NCBI GenBank assembly: GCA_000827325.1
Contig: KN832876.1
Span: 1,922,001 to 1,986,000, forward strand
Length of the DNA: 64,000 bases
Direction of reading: 5' to 3'
DNA from: Oidiodendron maius Zn
Lineage: Eukaryota; Ascomycota; Leotiomycetes; Myxotrichaceae
A model generated the notes under the pieces. The model was not told the DNA's origin, searched no databases, and was given only the letters and a program-made list of their open reading frames with translations. Both the position numbers and the translations under genes were made by a program. Numbering within the stretch: the stretch's first letter is position 1; each line of letters starts with the position of its first letter. Shown here piece after piece: positions 1 to 11,504 of the stretch.

Positions 1-1
1 A

Positions 2-946
2 TCACATACTACTCAAACAGATACTACAAACAAACCCTACATCGACGACCTTTCTATGGCAGAAACAGGCAGCCCGAAAGTCAACCACATCCTGCGTGGG
101 AGTTACCAGGTGTTTCCTGCTTGTCTGGTCTGGCAGGAATGCCATCATGAGGTACTGCAGTAAGCCTCGAGCATTTTGCAACTGCATGTAGATTCCCTTT
201 GTAGCATCTGATGCCTGCTGTAGAAAAACCGTATCTCCTGCTAGCTTCAATATATCGATAGGTATCCGTAGTCGTTGTGCAGCAAATGTAGTATTCATAA
301 TTGGAATATATTGATGCGCTAGGTCGCCCGATACCGAAACGACGAGTATTCGGCTTTGAAGGCCTATTTGCGGCTCCGTATTCTCAAGACCAGTCGGAGC
401 AGGCTTGGACGAAGTATCCATGTCATTGAACACTATTGTAGCTTTGTTTATGTATGAGAGTGCAAGTGTCAGGGCTCCAGCCATCTGGGTGGTGCTCGTT
501 GTTGCGATATCAGTTTCGGTTGTAGTCGATATTAGGCTTCGAAGAGAAGTGACAAGGCTATTTTCGATGAGAGCGAAAGGACGGTATTTATTTGCATCGC
601 TGAGACTGGAAGCTGCAGCTTTATTCATGTCGAAGTCTTCCGACATAGAGGGTGGAGTTGGGTAGAGCCATACTGCTCGGTGACTGTGGCTAGCTACTAC
701 AGCTACTTGGTTTGCATTATTGACAGCTAGATGGGCGTTTATGAAGACGAGCAGGTTCGCTACAGCCTTCGAGAGAGAGAGGGAGGAAGATAGGAGTGCC
801 CAGGCATGAGGATTTGTATCGAGGACGATAACCAGGAGGGAAGGGACAGGTCCTATGCTTCTGTCAGAACAGAACGCAGTAGCCAAAATGGGCACCTCAC
901 CTTCAATCGCACGCTCATAATGATCCGAGCCATCTACCGCGTTCAT
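2..946 (-). CDS. TFB4: TFIIH subunit Tfb4/p34, 3' end cut by window edge
   Basis: This is the p34 subunit of the TFIIH core, which acts in RNA polymerase II initiation and nucleotide excision repair in the nucleus. The N-terminus holds a von Willebrand A-like fold (VLDTNPHAW near the start, then FINAHLAVN and ILVVSVSGD). The C-terminal part begins a C4 zinc finger (CFCHRK then CSIC) that the window edge interrupts, so the gene is partial. The start at 946 gives MNAVDGSDHYE, a typical beginning for this family. An in-frame 48-nt insert at 853-900 has a GTGAGG donor and a TAG acceptor. Removing it joins the N-terminus to PVPSLLVIVLD, so I read exons 946-901 and 852 onward to the edge. The start codon lies 254 bp from that of the divergent UCS-domain gene. 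Confidence 0.9.
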   Translation of the reverse strand: MNAVDGSDHYERAIEGEVPILATAFCSDRSIGPVPSLLVIVLDTNPHAWALLSSSLSLSKAVANLLVFINAHLAVNNANQVAVVASHSHRAVWLYPTPPSMSEDFDMNKAAASSLSDANKYRPFALIENSLVTSLRSLISTTTETDIATTSTTQMAGALTLALSYINKATIVFNDMDTSSKPAPTGLENTEPQIGLQSRILVVSVSGDLAHQYIPIMNTTFAAQRLRIPIDILKLAGDTVFLQQASDATKGIYMQLQNARGLLQYLMMAFLPDQTSRKHLVTPTQDVVDFRAACFCHRKVVDVGFVCSICLSSM

Positions 947-1200
947 ATTGGATGCGGGTCATACTCCACGATCATACTCCACCACAACGAGAGAACAGCC
1001 GTAGAAGATCGTTATCAGAGAAAGGGATGTGGCTCGTCTACTACCTCAGCATGCCTTGAAGTTGTAGCGTAGGCGAGATTCCGTGTTGCTCACGACCTGA
1101 CGCCTGTTCACGTGATAACAGAAACCACTTAACGTCAATACATCATCAGTCTCTTCCTCATCATCTGACCACCACAATCAGAATAGTTTATTGTGCCGAG

Positions 1201-3448
1201 ATGTCTTTCCAGAGAAGCCTCTATGAAGGAATAGACCCTAGTGTCCCAATATCTCCAGATGGCGATCCAAACAAGAAAATCTCGCTGGGAGATCAGTTTA
1301 TTTTGCTCCTCGCAAGGTTGATGGAAGGAGGGAAAGAAGATGAGGATACTTGCACCGAGTTAAATACACTTACCAAACTACTCCACGATGATTCTTCAGA
1401 TGAAACAAAGTCCAAAGAACCACATCGACCCCTCTGGGAATTGGTGGACACTGACAGTGTAGAGACCATTCTCAGCTATCTCGATATGAGACAATCGCCT
1501 TCCGTTCGTGGCCACGCAACGTTGACCACATCAGCTTACCTCAAAGCCTCTGGCGATAAAGGGGTGGAGCAACTCTCCAACTTTTTCTACTCACGGGTGG
1601 CCAAGGGCACCTACGATGATTTCATACTTGCCTTTTCAGTTGCCTCATGCATATTTCCCATTGTCCCAGATGTTACAGCGACCCTTTTCTTGAGTGAGGG
1701 ATTTGTCGCCGGCCTGGGACCCTTGATGAAGAGAAAATGGAAGAGCAAGAAAGTTGAACAGGCTGCCCTAGACATGCTCAATGCTGCTTGTATGAACACT
1801 GCTTGTCGCGAAGCCATTCAGAAATATTGTACTGAATGGCTGGAAGAAATCGTCAATGATGTTCCTGAGTCGTTTGTGGAAGTACCTTCCCCAGATAGAC
1901 AGCAAGTCGCAGAAGATGGGCCTATTCAACAACGAATACATTCAGAGAAGGTTAGAAATCTAGCCGCGGTTGTCTTGGCAAAGCTTCAGGTCAGTTGTTC
2001 AAGTCAATTGGTCTCCTTTTTCTTCATTTTGATAGGACTCGAATTTTTGAAGTATTCTGACTGACATCAGGATTGAGGCTGTCCCTTCCGACCCTACTGC
2101 CGGATCAGAAGCCAGGATCCAACCCGTAACGACGAGCATAGAAGACCTCTCGGATTTGCTGAAAAACTCGCTCACAATAGACTCATCTCAGCAAAGCTCA
2201 ATAGAGGGCTTAGCATATGCTTCCTTGCAGCCCAAAGTCAAAGAGAAACTAGCAGGTGACAGCACATTCATAGAGACTTTGATTACGGCACTAAATAACG
2301 CACCTGCAAAGTCCCCTTCAACATATGGCGCGCTCAGCATCCTTGTCAATCTCACTTCATATATGCCGGCACTATCAGAAGAACAAAAACATTTAACCCA
2401 GCTCAAAGCATACGCCAACGCATCCAGACTTGCCCCAAAATTGGATCCTCTCAACGACGATGAGCACGTCTCAAAACGATGCCAAGTTGTCTTCAAAGCA
2501 GGAATTATTCCAGTCCTAGTAACGCACAGCCAACATGGCTCAGTAGCATCACTGGCCCAGGTTGTCACGATTGTGTTTGCTCTCTCCAAAACGGCCCAGA
2601 TCCGTGGACAGATTGCTCAACAGGGAGGTGTCAAACTCCTATTGCACGCATACTCCTCCTTTCCGTCCGAGTCCTTTGCCGCTCAGCGGACAGCGGCTCA
2701 CGCTCTCGCCCGTATACTCATAAGCACGAACCCATCACATGTCTTTGGCGGTTCCACCCCGCTCCCACTCACCTCCGCCATCCGACCACTACTTCTCCTC
2801 CTAACCGATGATCTCACAGTGGAACACCGTGATCTCCTCCCCGTCTTCGAATCCCTCCTCGCACTTACGAACCTCGCGTCCACGGACGACTCCGCCCGTA
2901 ACCCTATAATCCGTCTGGCCTTCTCGCAAATCGAAGAACTTCTCCTTTCCAATAACAAGATGGTCATGCGTGCTACTGTCGAACTTTTATGCAATCTCAT
3001 GCTGTCACCGGAGTGCGTAGCAAAGTTCGCGGACGGAAGCAAGCAAGCTAGTCACCGCATGCACATCCTCCTTGCACTAGCAGACTCAGAAGACCCTGCC
3101 ACGAGACGGGCTGCAGGCGGGGCTTTGGCAAGCCTAACAGAGTGGGACACAGCCGTGAATGCCATCCTAGAGAGGGATAGAGGGGTAGTCATCTTACTTG
3201 CACTATGTCAAGAGGAGTCTGAGGAGTTAAGACATAGAGGGGTGGTCTGTGTCTTGAATGTCTTGACGGCACCAGGAAAGGTTGGGGAGTGGGGTATCAA
3301 GAAGGTGAAGGACGAGAAGGGTACGGAGGCTTTGAAGGAGTGTTTGAAGAAGAGTCGAAGCCAGGAGGTCTTAGAGATTACTGTCGAAGCCCTGAAGAAG
3401 CTTCTCCAGGGAACGACCCCTGATGCTACGGCTGCAACTGGGTCATGA
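1201..3448 (+). CDS. SHE4: UCS-domain myosin co-chaperone (UNC-45/Cro1/She4)
   Basis: UCS proteins fold and stabilise myosin motor domains together with Hsp90 in the cytosol, supporting actin cables, endocytosis and cytokinesis. The model joins 1201-1989 and 2078-3448, giving 719 residues. The most obvious intron end (CAG at 2070) breaks frame. The acceptor GAG at 2077 restores it and joins VVLAKLQ to AVPSDPTAG, which reads naturally, so I chose that. The protein is almost wholly alpha-helical armadillo-like repeats. There are recognisable segments on both sides of the junction, for example VRNLAAVVLAKLQ and RRAAGGALASLTEW near the end. No tetratricopeptide segment is seen at the N-terminus, as expected for fungal members. 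It is divergent from TFB4 and convergent with the NRC-2 kinase. Confidence 0.88.
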
Positions 3449-4401
3449 AGTCATATGATTCAATACCATCCGCTTCTCATTTGACGACTGTAAAAATAGG
3501 AGGAAAATGTCTCTATACAGAAAAGGAAATTGAGGATTACCTACACGCACTGCAAACCCTATCATGAATAGTTCATTACCACTATCAACAGGTAGTAGGA
3601 GTTAGAATAAAGCATTCAAATATACCAGCGTTAGATATGTAAGATAAGGCGGGACCTTACCCGACCTTCCCGTCTAGCTCATCTGTTATCTATCATCGGT
3701 GTCTCTTGCTACAGTAAGTACAGGATTCGCGTAGTGAGCAGAGGGAAGCTAGCGTACCGATTTACCCGGAGAGATACTGGAAAGAGATTTGACATAATAA
3801 CCCTCCCGTCCTGGGAGCAGATAAAATTACCCTTACAAATGGTGCGATTCAGGTGTCCGCCTCCACGTTCCTTCCCCTGCCCTAGCTTGACATGGGAGGA
3901 GGGGTGGGTTACCTCACGCTGCATTTACGCTCACGAATAGAACGGATGCATTTAAGTGGGCAATTCAGGGATCTGTGAAATTCTTACATTTAGGAAGGAA
4001 ATTCATATCTCGAAAAGAAACGGGCCGAGTTCTTCAAAAGAAAACCAAGCCTTTGTGTCCCTATGAACGCCCCAGTCCGGTCCGCCATCGCCCCCCATCT
4101 TCCTCAGGTACAGTAAGAGATAACAATATTTACTCTTGTGCAGATGCGCGCAGAAAGAAAGAAAATGCCCGACCAGTCTCTCTCATGAGTGCAGAGGCAA
4201 TAAAATCAACGGTGCGCCATAGCAAGAGATGCATACCACCCCTCCTCGATTTTGATGCATGATGGATAGTGAAAACAAGCACCATTCATAAAGTGTCCCC
4301 TGACTGAAAGAAGCCTGCCTAGAGTACACGAACAACCCACACACGCCTCGTACCATATTCCTCTTCGATTCTTCAGGCTACATCACTGTTGGCGAAGGGA
4401 T
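3449..4401. other. Intergenic, convergent 3' regions
   Basis: This gap of about 950 bp lies between the ends of the UCS gene and the kinase gene. It has short open frames only, none with a recognisable protein or spliced continuation. It probably holds both 3' UTRs. Confidence 0.6.
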
Positions 4402-6412
4402 TCAGCTATCGTATCGGCCATTATGAAGATCCTCATGATGGTGCTCTTCTCCATCGTGGTGTAAGGTGACGGAATTGAACTCTTCAAATGGATCTACAGC
4501 CAACTCTCCTGAGGGCGTGGTCAGACCCGAGTCGAGGGGGACACCTTTTGGTAGTGCCATCAGCGCCTTGGCTCCAGATATATCCACGCTCTCGCTCTCC
4601 TTGACATTACGGAAGTTTGGGGTCTCGACGCCTCGTCCTTGGTGAGGGATCATGGGCGGCTTCATATGACGGATGAGAGCCCATTGTGTAGTTCGGAAGA
4701 ATGGATGTCCTTTCACATCGGAGGCACCAGCACGGGCTCCGAGGCGGCGATTCTCATCTTTTATCAGTAGTTTTCGTATGAGGGATTTGCAGAGACTGTA
4801 ACATGTTAGCAGAGTGAGACTTGGAAGTATGGCTACTTGACTAACTTAGAGATCGGGGGGGGCGAGGAGTGTTCTGGGAATGGCACATCGTCCCGTAGGA
4901 TGTTCGCAAACGTCGCATTTCGGTTCTTGCCCTTGAATGGTGTAGTCCCGTACAGCATCTCGTAGATCAAGATTCCAAGGGTCCACCAGTCCACCGCACT
5001 GGTATGACCGCATCCCTTGATGACCTCCGGTGCAATATACTCCTCAGTCCCCACAAAAGAGTTTGTTCGGAAGTTCGCTATGCACGACTTCGTATCAATT
5101 GCCGGGAGGGAGTTCGTGTTTGCACCGTTGCGGCCAAGAATCATAGTTGGCTTTCCGCCCGGATCAGACTGCTTGGACAGGTCGAAGTCCGAAAGCATGA
5201 TATGTCCTGATTGATGAAGGAGGATGTCTGATCTTGTTAGATCTCGCCCATGACGAGGGAATTGGGGCAGCTTACTCTCTGGCTTAAGGTCTCTATAGAT
5301 AAATCCCATCAGATGAAGGTATTCTAAAGCAGCAGTGACTTCAGCGGCATAGAATCGTGCATCGTCTTCCGGTATGCATTTCCCAGGTCGGGTCTGTAGT
5401 GCTCTGAAGAATTCTCCACCGCTGCAGTATTCCATGCACAGGTATAAGTGTTCCTCGGACTGGAAAGAGTGGTAGAGGGTAACGATGAATGGGTGATTGC
5501 TCGTGGCAAGGATTTCCTGCTCGGCCAGGGCTCTCTTAATCTTGTTTCGTTTAATCATCTCCTTCTTGCTCAACACTGCAAGTGATTAGTGGACGAATAC
5601 GAATTGGTAGAGGGCAGATGTCAATACATACCCTTCATGGCATACAGCCGACTGCTCTTCTTCTCCCGCACGAGATACACCTTGCCCACATCTCCCTTGC
5701 CAATCAGCTTGATCTTGTCGAAGCTGGACGGGCCTACTTCGACGTTCCGCACTTTAATGGAATTCGAGCTGTACGTCCTCCTGAACGCAATCGAATTGAG
5801 CAGGTTCGGCGGCTGCAGGGCTCCGAGCCCATCCTGTGCGGGCACGGCAAGGGAACCGGCGTCCGCCGCATGGTCGTCCGCAAGAGCCACCATGCTCGTG
5901 CCAGCATTCTGTGCGAGAGGTTCTTTGCTTAGCTCTGCCGTTGCAGGCCGCTCTGGGTCTCCTTTGCCGTTGAAGAAGAGACCCTGGGCGTTGGGAGCGC
6001 TGGCTACCCTCCTCAGCTTCCGTGCCAACTCCTCCTTGCCGGCGATGGTAGCCTGGTCATTGGCCCCAGACACACCGTCGACCTTCAGCGTCGGCGTGTC
6101 GGGAGGGCTCGGGGGCACCGAGCCCTCATTGTGATGTCGCAAGGCGGGAGGGCCTTGATGGACAAAGTATGGGTTTGCATGTGCGGTCGGGCTGATGGCC
6201 TCATCCAGCATGTTGCCCTCGCTGGCTACCGTGGTGGATCGATTCCGTCCTCCGCCAGGGAAGAACTTGGACTGGCGGAACGAGGAGCTTTTCCCTTCCG
6301 TCTTGCCCTGGTGTTCCTTCTCGCCATTGCTGGTGCTGCTGTTCATGCGGAAAAAGTTCTTGAGCTTCTGGGGGAAGTGGCTGTTGCCATTGGAGTGCTT
6401 GCTGGGCGGCAT
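4402..6412 (-). CDS. nrc-2: AGC-family serine/threonine kinase NRC-2 (Fpk1/Kin82 type)
   Basis: NRC-2 kinases belong to the AGC group. The yeast relatives Fpk1/Fpk2 phosphorylate lipid flippases, and the Neurospora gene represses conidiation. Exons on minus are 6412-5632, 5575-5276, 5227-4846 and 4795-4402, giving 618 residues with frame kept throughout. The first 230 or so residues are Ser/Pro-rich and disordered. The kinase domain then shows the glycine loop GKGDVGKV, the ATP lysine in YAMKVLSK, the catalytic loop YRDLKPEN (built across an intron), the DFD metal motif usual for this subfamily, and the activation-loop end GTEEYIAPE. The C-terminal extension (DPFEEFNSV, then His/Glu-rich) resembles an AGC tail. 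The start was put at MPPSKHSNG. The same frame stays open upstream, with further Met codons at 6484 and 7081, so a longer N-terminus is possible. Confidence 0.9.
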
Positions 6413-8090
6413 CGAGAGTCCCGTTAAATGCCTCTTCTCGTTGGGAAGCGAGCCTGCGGGCGCGGAGTGGAAGAGCGCCGTCATTGAGAGGACTCGGCAG
6501 CGAGCACGAGCGCTGCTCCCCGTATCCTGCAGATGGCAGCTGCCGTGGCTTGATGGCCGCGATGTTGATGAGGAAGTGACTGTCGATGGGTTGGTGCACA
6601 GGTGGTGGGAGGCAAAAGCGTAGTTGATAAAGGCGTAGTGTAGTCGTTGGGGGATGTCTCCATTGACGTTGTATTGGACCGTGCTCGGGCTGGTTGATAA
6701 TCGCCTTTGAGGCGCAGCTCCGGTGGAAGAACGCCGGGCGACGACGAGCGACGAGCGACGGAGGACGGTTGGACGATGACAACGACGACAATAGCGAGGA
6801 GAGGGGGGGTGGGGTCTTTGGAGAGCAACTGGATGGACGAACAGGGTAGGGCAGAACAGAAAAAGGAGGACGAGCAGGCAGGCGGAGGATGAGGAGAAGG
6901 AGAAGGAGAAGGACGACCAGCAGAAATGGCGAGACCGCAGCCCCCTTCCTTCCCCACCGTCTTCTGCCACGGAGTCTTGGGCCAAGCCGGACGCCAAACG
7001 AGCGAAACGATGGAAGCGACTCGGACGACCGTACGGGGACGGTACAGTAAGGAATGATAAGCTCGGGAATAACACCCCCAACGGCGGCGACGAGATGACG
7101 ACGCGGCAGCTGTGATGGCCAAAGAACAGCCTGCACGATCAGTAATGTGATGGTCGATGGTTATGCGATTCTTAGTATTATTCATGCCAGCTTAACATAT
7201 CGAGATGTCGCACACCATTGTCACTCCGGCGTCGCCAGCCCCTTCTGCCCCCCGCCCCCCCCAACCCTCTTTTTGGGGCCGAGACAAAGCATGGCAGGAT
7301 GAGAACCGCAGAATCTTGGAAGTGCTTCCTCTGTAATGCGCCCTTCACAACCTGTGACGTTTGGGGGCATGATCCTGTACCCGCTGTGCGGCAGTTGCAC
7401 TCCTCCGCTGTCCAGGGCATACAATATTTCCGGGGTATACACCGTTTACTTGTGACTAGGTGCTCAAAGCTTATCGCCTAAACTACTGTGAACAAGAGTG
7501 TCTCCACGACGCAACCTTTCATCTTACTTTCACCAAACACAATACCGTTCTATAACATGTGCGTATCACTAGGGCAGACGAGTCAGAATAAGTCCACTAT
7601 CTCTGTTCAGTAAAGTCATGTTTAGCAGTAGGACTCCGCTCTCCCCTGGCATTCATCTCCCCAAGCTTGTGCCGCCCTTTCCCATCGCAACATATATGCC
7701 CTCCATTGAAGGCAAATAAGCTATGATCGTTGGATCAACAACTCCGCAGTGGCCTATGGCCTATGGCTATAAAGAAGAGGGAAGCAGAAGGAGACCATAA
7801 CAATATATTCGTACGCGCAAATACCTGGTGTCGATACAAACAAATAGGTGCAAACACCAGCCCGACCTCCGAAATTGTAGAAGTTGAAAGAACTCTGGAA
7901 GTACGACAGTTGCATTCTAGCAGCATCAACAAGGATGGTGGACGCAAAATGATAGGACCACGCACGATCCATGTTTGCTAGAAATCAAATCCTCGCCTGC
8001 AGGATTGAGATTTAACAGTTGCTGAACTCGGGCAACAAGCGCATGTGAGAAGCGTCTATATTCTCTTGGTGAGATGGCGTCGACCTACTA
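6413..8090. other. Kinase 5' leader and intergenic region
   Basis: Upstream of the kinase start, about 6413-7190 has long overlapping minus-strand frames of biased composition (Ser/Pro/Arg/Leu-rich) and a GA-rich stretch near 6890-6915 on plus. This looks like a long pyrimidine-rich leader rather than another gene. From about 7190 to 8090 I see only short frames and no recognisable product. Confidence 0.5.
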
Positions 8091-11000
8091 CTACCCCGAT
8101 CCAATAACAGGCCCAGCCCCAGCGGTATTGACTTTCCACCTCTGTTCAGTGGCTCTCTTGTCCACTTCGGCTTTCAGATTAAGATATCGCAAATATCCTT
8201 CGGCGTCTAGACCATCAATCATGGGCGGAGCGGGCTGAGGAGATCGGTCGCGATTAAGGGGTCGATTTTCACACAAAAACTTCTGAGTTGTGATCGGGAC
8301 GATAGCATCGAGTGAGTGGCTTTGCTGTTCGGTTTTAGGGCTTTGCTGACAACTCTCGCGCTCATAGTTTGAAATATTTAACATGGCTGGAACGAGTGAT
8401 GCAGTAGCAGAGCCCCGACATTGACGAAAATATCCTTGAGCTGTCGCCGAGGAAATCGTCCCTAAAGCTGGTGCGGATACCCTGAACTGGGCAGTGCTTT
8501 TTAACATATTTTGCAAGAACACAGCGTGCTGTTCGGAGCTGAGCACATATTAGCAAACTAGTCATCATGATGTAGGGATAAATCTTGCCTGCCTGTGCTT
8601 TCAACACGGTCAATAAGGCTCGGTTCATTACTACTCTTTGCCGGCTTGTCCCTAATATCTGTTGTGAAACGAGGCGGGGTGCGAGAAGATTTATTGTATG
8701 CTCCTATTCTGGGCTCCGGGTAAGATATAGCTTTATTGCCTTCCGCCGTCATCTCAGTGTGGATTTTGCCCGCTTTCAAAGAATCTATAGATTGGGGGCC
8801 ATTCTCGTCAGCATTGTCATGATCAGCAGCTGATTTTTTCTTGTCGAGGGATGTATATGAACCCATCTCTTGTGTACCAATGTCTAAATCGGACCGGATT
8901 AAACATGGCTGGGGTGAATTTAGAGACTTTAAATCTAGGCCGTCTCGATCCAGAGGTCCAGGAAATTTTTCGCGTGGCTTCCCCGATTTACTATTGTCGG
9001 CACTAGGCTGAATAGCTGGACCGTGCTTAGTAGGCTCAGGGCCTTGATAATCTGTATATGGATCATGGTGAGAAGAACGCCTTAACTGATTAGGAGGCGT
9101 GCCTGGCGATTGAGATGACAACCTGACGGTATTATACACCGAAGAATTTGGCGTCGGATTTGCCCCCACAATCTGCTTATTCTGAGTACGTGAGGAGAGT
9201 GCCTTATAAGTAGCGTTCTCTGGAATTGTGAAAAGCCTTTCAAAGTTGAATATGACGGGGGAGAGGCGGTCATCAGTAGTATTCACGTTAGAGTCAGTTT
9301 GCGGACGGCTTATTTCCTTTGTCGGGGAAGGTGGATAGAAGTCCTTCCCATCGAACTTTGGCAGGTTGCCATACGCAGAGCGGGGAGCTCTACCCCAGTA
9401 TAGGAATCTCGCACGGAGTTCCTCGTCAGTCAATGGTCTTGGATATTGAAGATCCGCAGATTTTGCCCCGTTGCCCTGTATTCCCTGTGGAAAGGTGCCA
9501 ACCAAGTAAGGCACGGCAGTTGGGGAGATGGTTGATGTCCCTGAATTACTGGATATTTTTAATTGTCCATGGATTTCATGACCTCCCTGAGAAGTTAATG
9601 CCACCTTCTGAGGGCAGACAGATGTGTTTTGTGTAAATTCCCCCTTCGGGAGAGCCGCAGGAGTAGTCTCGGCGATTGTTGAAGAATATGTGGCACTACT
9701 CGCGTTGGTAGCTCGATTTTCATGCGTCTGAGGACTAAATGAAAGGGTTAATGAAGAGCCCGTGCTAATTCCATCAAAGGTATTTGTGGCAACCATGGCT
9801 TGCGTTCGCGGTTGAAATGGCGGTGCCATTGCCGCCGCGCGAGTCAGTCTTGACTTGCTTGCGATAGACCCTAACCGACTGGGCCCTTTTGCAGTACATG
9901 TCCCATCAGTGCCATGGTCATCTTCATTCCTAGCCGGCCTTGACGATGGCCGGCGGGGATCTCCATTGCTACAGGATGCAATCGGCTCGTCTTGGGACAT
10001 GGTGGACAAAGCTGCACCTTTGTCTTTCAGTACCGTCTTGTCTGCATCTCCCGTGACAGAAACCTTGGTTGGTTGGCCGTTGAACCCCGATTCCAAGATT
10101 CCGTTTAAGTATGCTCCAGCGTCTTGCTTCTGTTCATATGCCAACTGTATCGTCAGCATAGTTTCCATCTTATCGATTATGGCCACAATGTCAGCACGCT
10201 GGCTTTTCATATACTGAGCATCAACCTCGTGCGGGTTGTTTGCGAGTTGCTCATCGACGAAGTTAAGATGATTGCGAAAGCTTTCGATCTGGGACTTAGT
10301 AATGTCGGCAACAGAGACAGGACTCGCCAGTGAAATGTAGGGATTATACGGAGCGAAGTTACCCACGGGCTGGTTGACATTGAGATTTGGTATTGCTGGA
10401 TTGAGATCTAGTGAAGGAGTATTTAAAGCACCATACGGTACCGGCATCAGAGGCTGCGGCAAGAGGAAAGCAGTCGGGGGCTGAATGCTAGGGCCCGTGT
10501 TTGAATTGCTGCTTATAGAGTTTGCAAATGGAAGAGTGTATGAAGGCTGCTGTTGTCCAGGAAGAATAGGATATACCAATTGGCCATTGAGCAAAAACGG
10601 CTTCGAGTGATCAAACTGGCTGGGATGTGAAATCTTAATCGGCTGTGGATCGTTGGCAGACTGAGCCGCGCCGGCTTTATAGTCCCTTCTTGGCGCTGGT
10701 GTTTGATTGTGACAAGCTAAAGTTCCTAGGTTCTGGATTCGCATAGTTGCAAGAGGATGAGGGTTAGGTTGTGAAATACAGCTGTAAGACGGGATGAAAC
10801 CTGCTGGGAATAGCTGTGGGAACCCTTGGGTAAGGGCCGTTCCTGGAGACCAACCAGGGACTTGAAGAGGTTTGGATTCGATCTCCGAAGAAGGCTTGTG
10901 ATGGTCAATAATATTCTTTTCGCCATCCCATTCGAATTGTGGCGTCCCTGCGGCACGAGTATTAGGAACGATTCGGCCACCAGCTGTAACTCGAACATGG

Positions 11001-11504
11001 GTAGGAGACACGACAGCTCTGTAGAATCTCCGAAAATTTTCTGATTGCTGAGCTACAATATCAGAGGGAGCTGGATGGGGCTGGGAGGAATGATCGGAAC
11101 TATCACGAGGACGAAGGTTCCATTTGACGTGCTGTGAACCACTTGTACTTTCTGCGTCCATAAGATTCGGGTCTTCACTCTCCTCAGACAAAACCTCGGG
11201 AATGTCTCTTCGGCTTGAGATCAAAGTCTTATGCCCATTGCCCAAATCAAATAGACTCCTAGTCTTGCAGCGGTAGCGTTTTGGGTCATTGAAAGCTTCT
11301 TTTGGAATCCTCAGAATTCCTGCTGTAGTATTGTAAGCTTCGAGTTATCATAACATTTTCCATGGTACTGCTACACGTACCAACGTCAGGATGCCTGGTC
11401 AGGTTTGCAATAATGCAGCAAATGGCTGGAAGATCAGACCTCATTCGGATCAATTCATCTGAAGTGTAGAGACGTCCTTTAAAGACTGGCGACGGCGAAG
11501 CCAT
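8091..11504 (-). CDS. Large low-complexity protein with eIF4E-binding-like motif
   Basis: I do not recognise this as a named gene. The model on minus is 11504-11381, 11322-8589 and 8538-8091, giving 1101 residues. The first intron (11380-11323) has a clean GTACGT donor and joins RHPDV to AGILRIPKEAF. The second (8588-8539) would be a GC-AG intron with a TGCTAAT branch-like site 17 nt before the acceptor. Without it the protein stops at 8558. Near the N-terminus is YTSDELI, which fits the canonical eIF4E-binding pattern (Tyr, four residues, Leu, hydrophobic) and resembles the 4E-T/4E-BP site. A Lys/Arg-rich patch (DPKRYRCKTRSLFDLG) follows. The middle is Pro/Ser/Gln/Asn-rich and disordered. 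Short ordered-looking islands appear later (RFLYWGRAPRSAYG and LDAEGYLRYLNLKAEV). A role as a translation or mRNP regulator is inference only. Confidence 0.75.
8539..8588 (-). other. Probable GC-AG intron
   Basis: Read on minus, AG|GCAAGA opens the intron and a TGCTAAT element precedes CTCAG. Splicing keeps frame and adds 149 residues to the large low-complexity protein. No in-frame GT donor lies before the stop at 8558. Confidence 0.55.

Noticed and set aside
1990-2070. Intron of the UCS gene ending at CAG 2070
   Set aside because: It shifts the frame and meets a stop at once. The acceptor at 2077 keeps frame and gives a natural junction.
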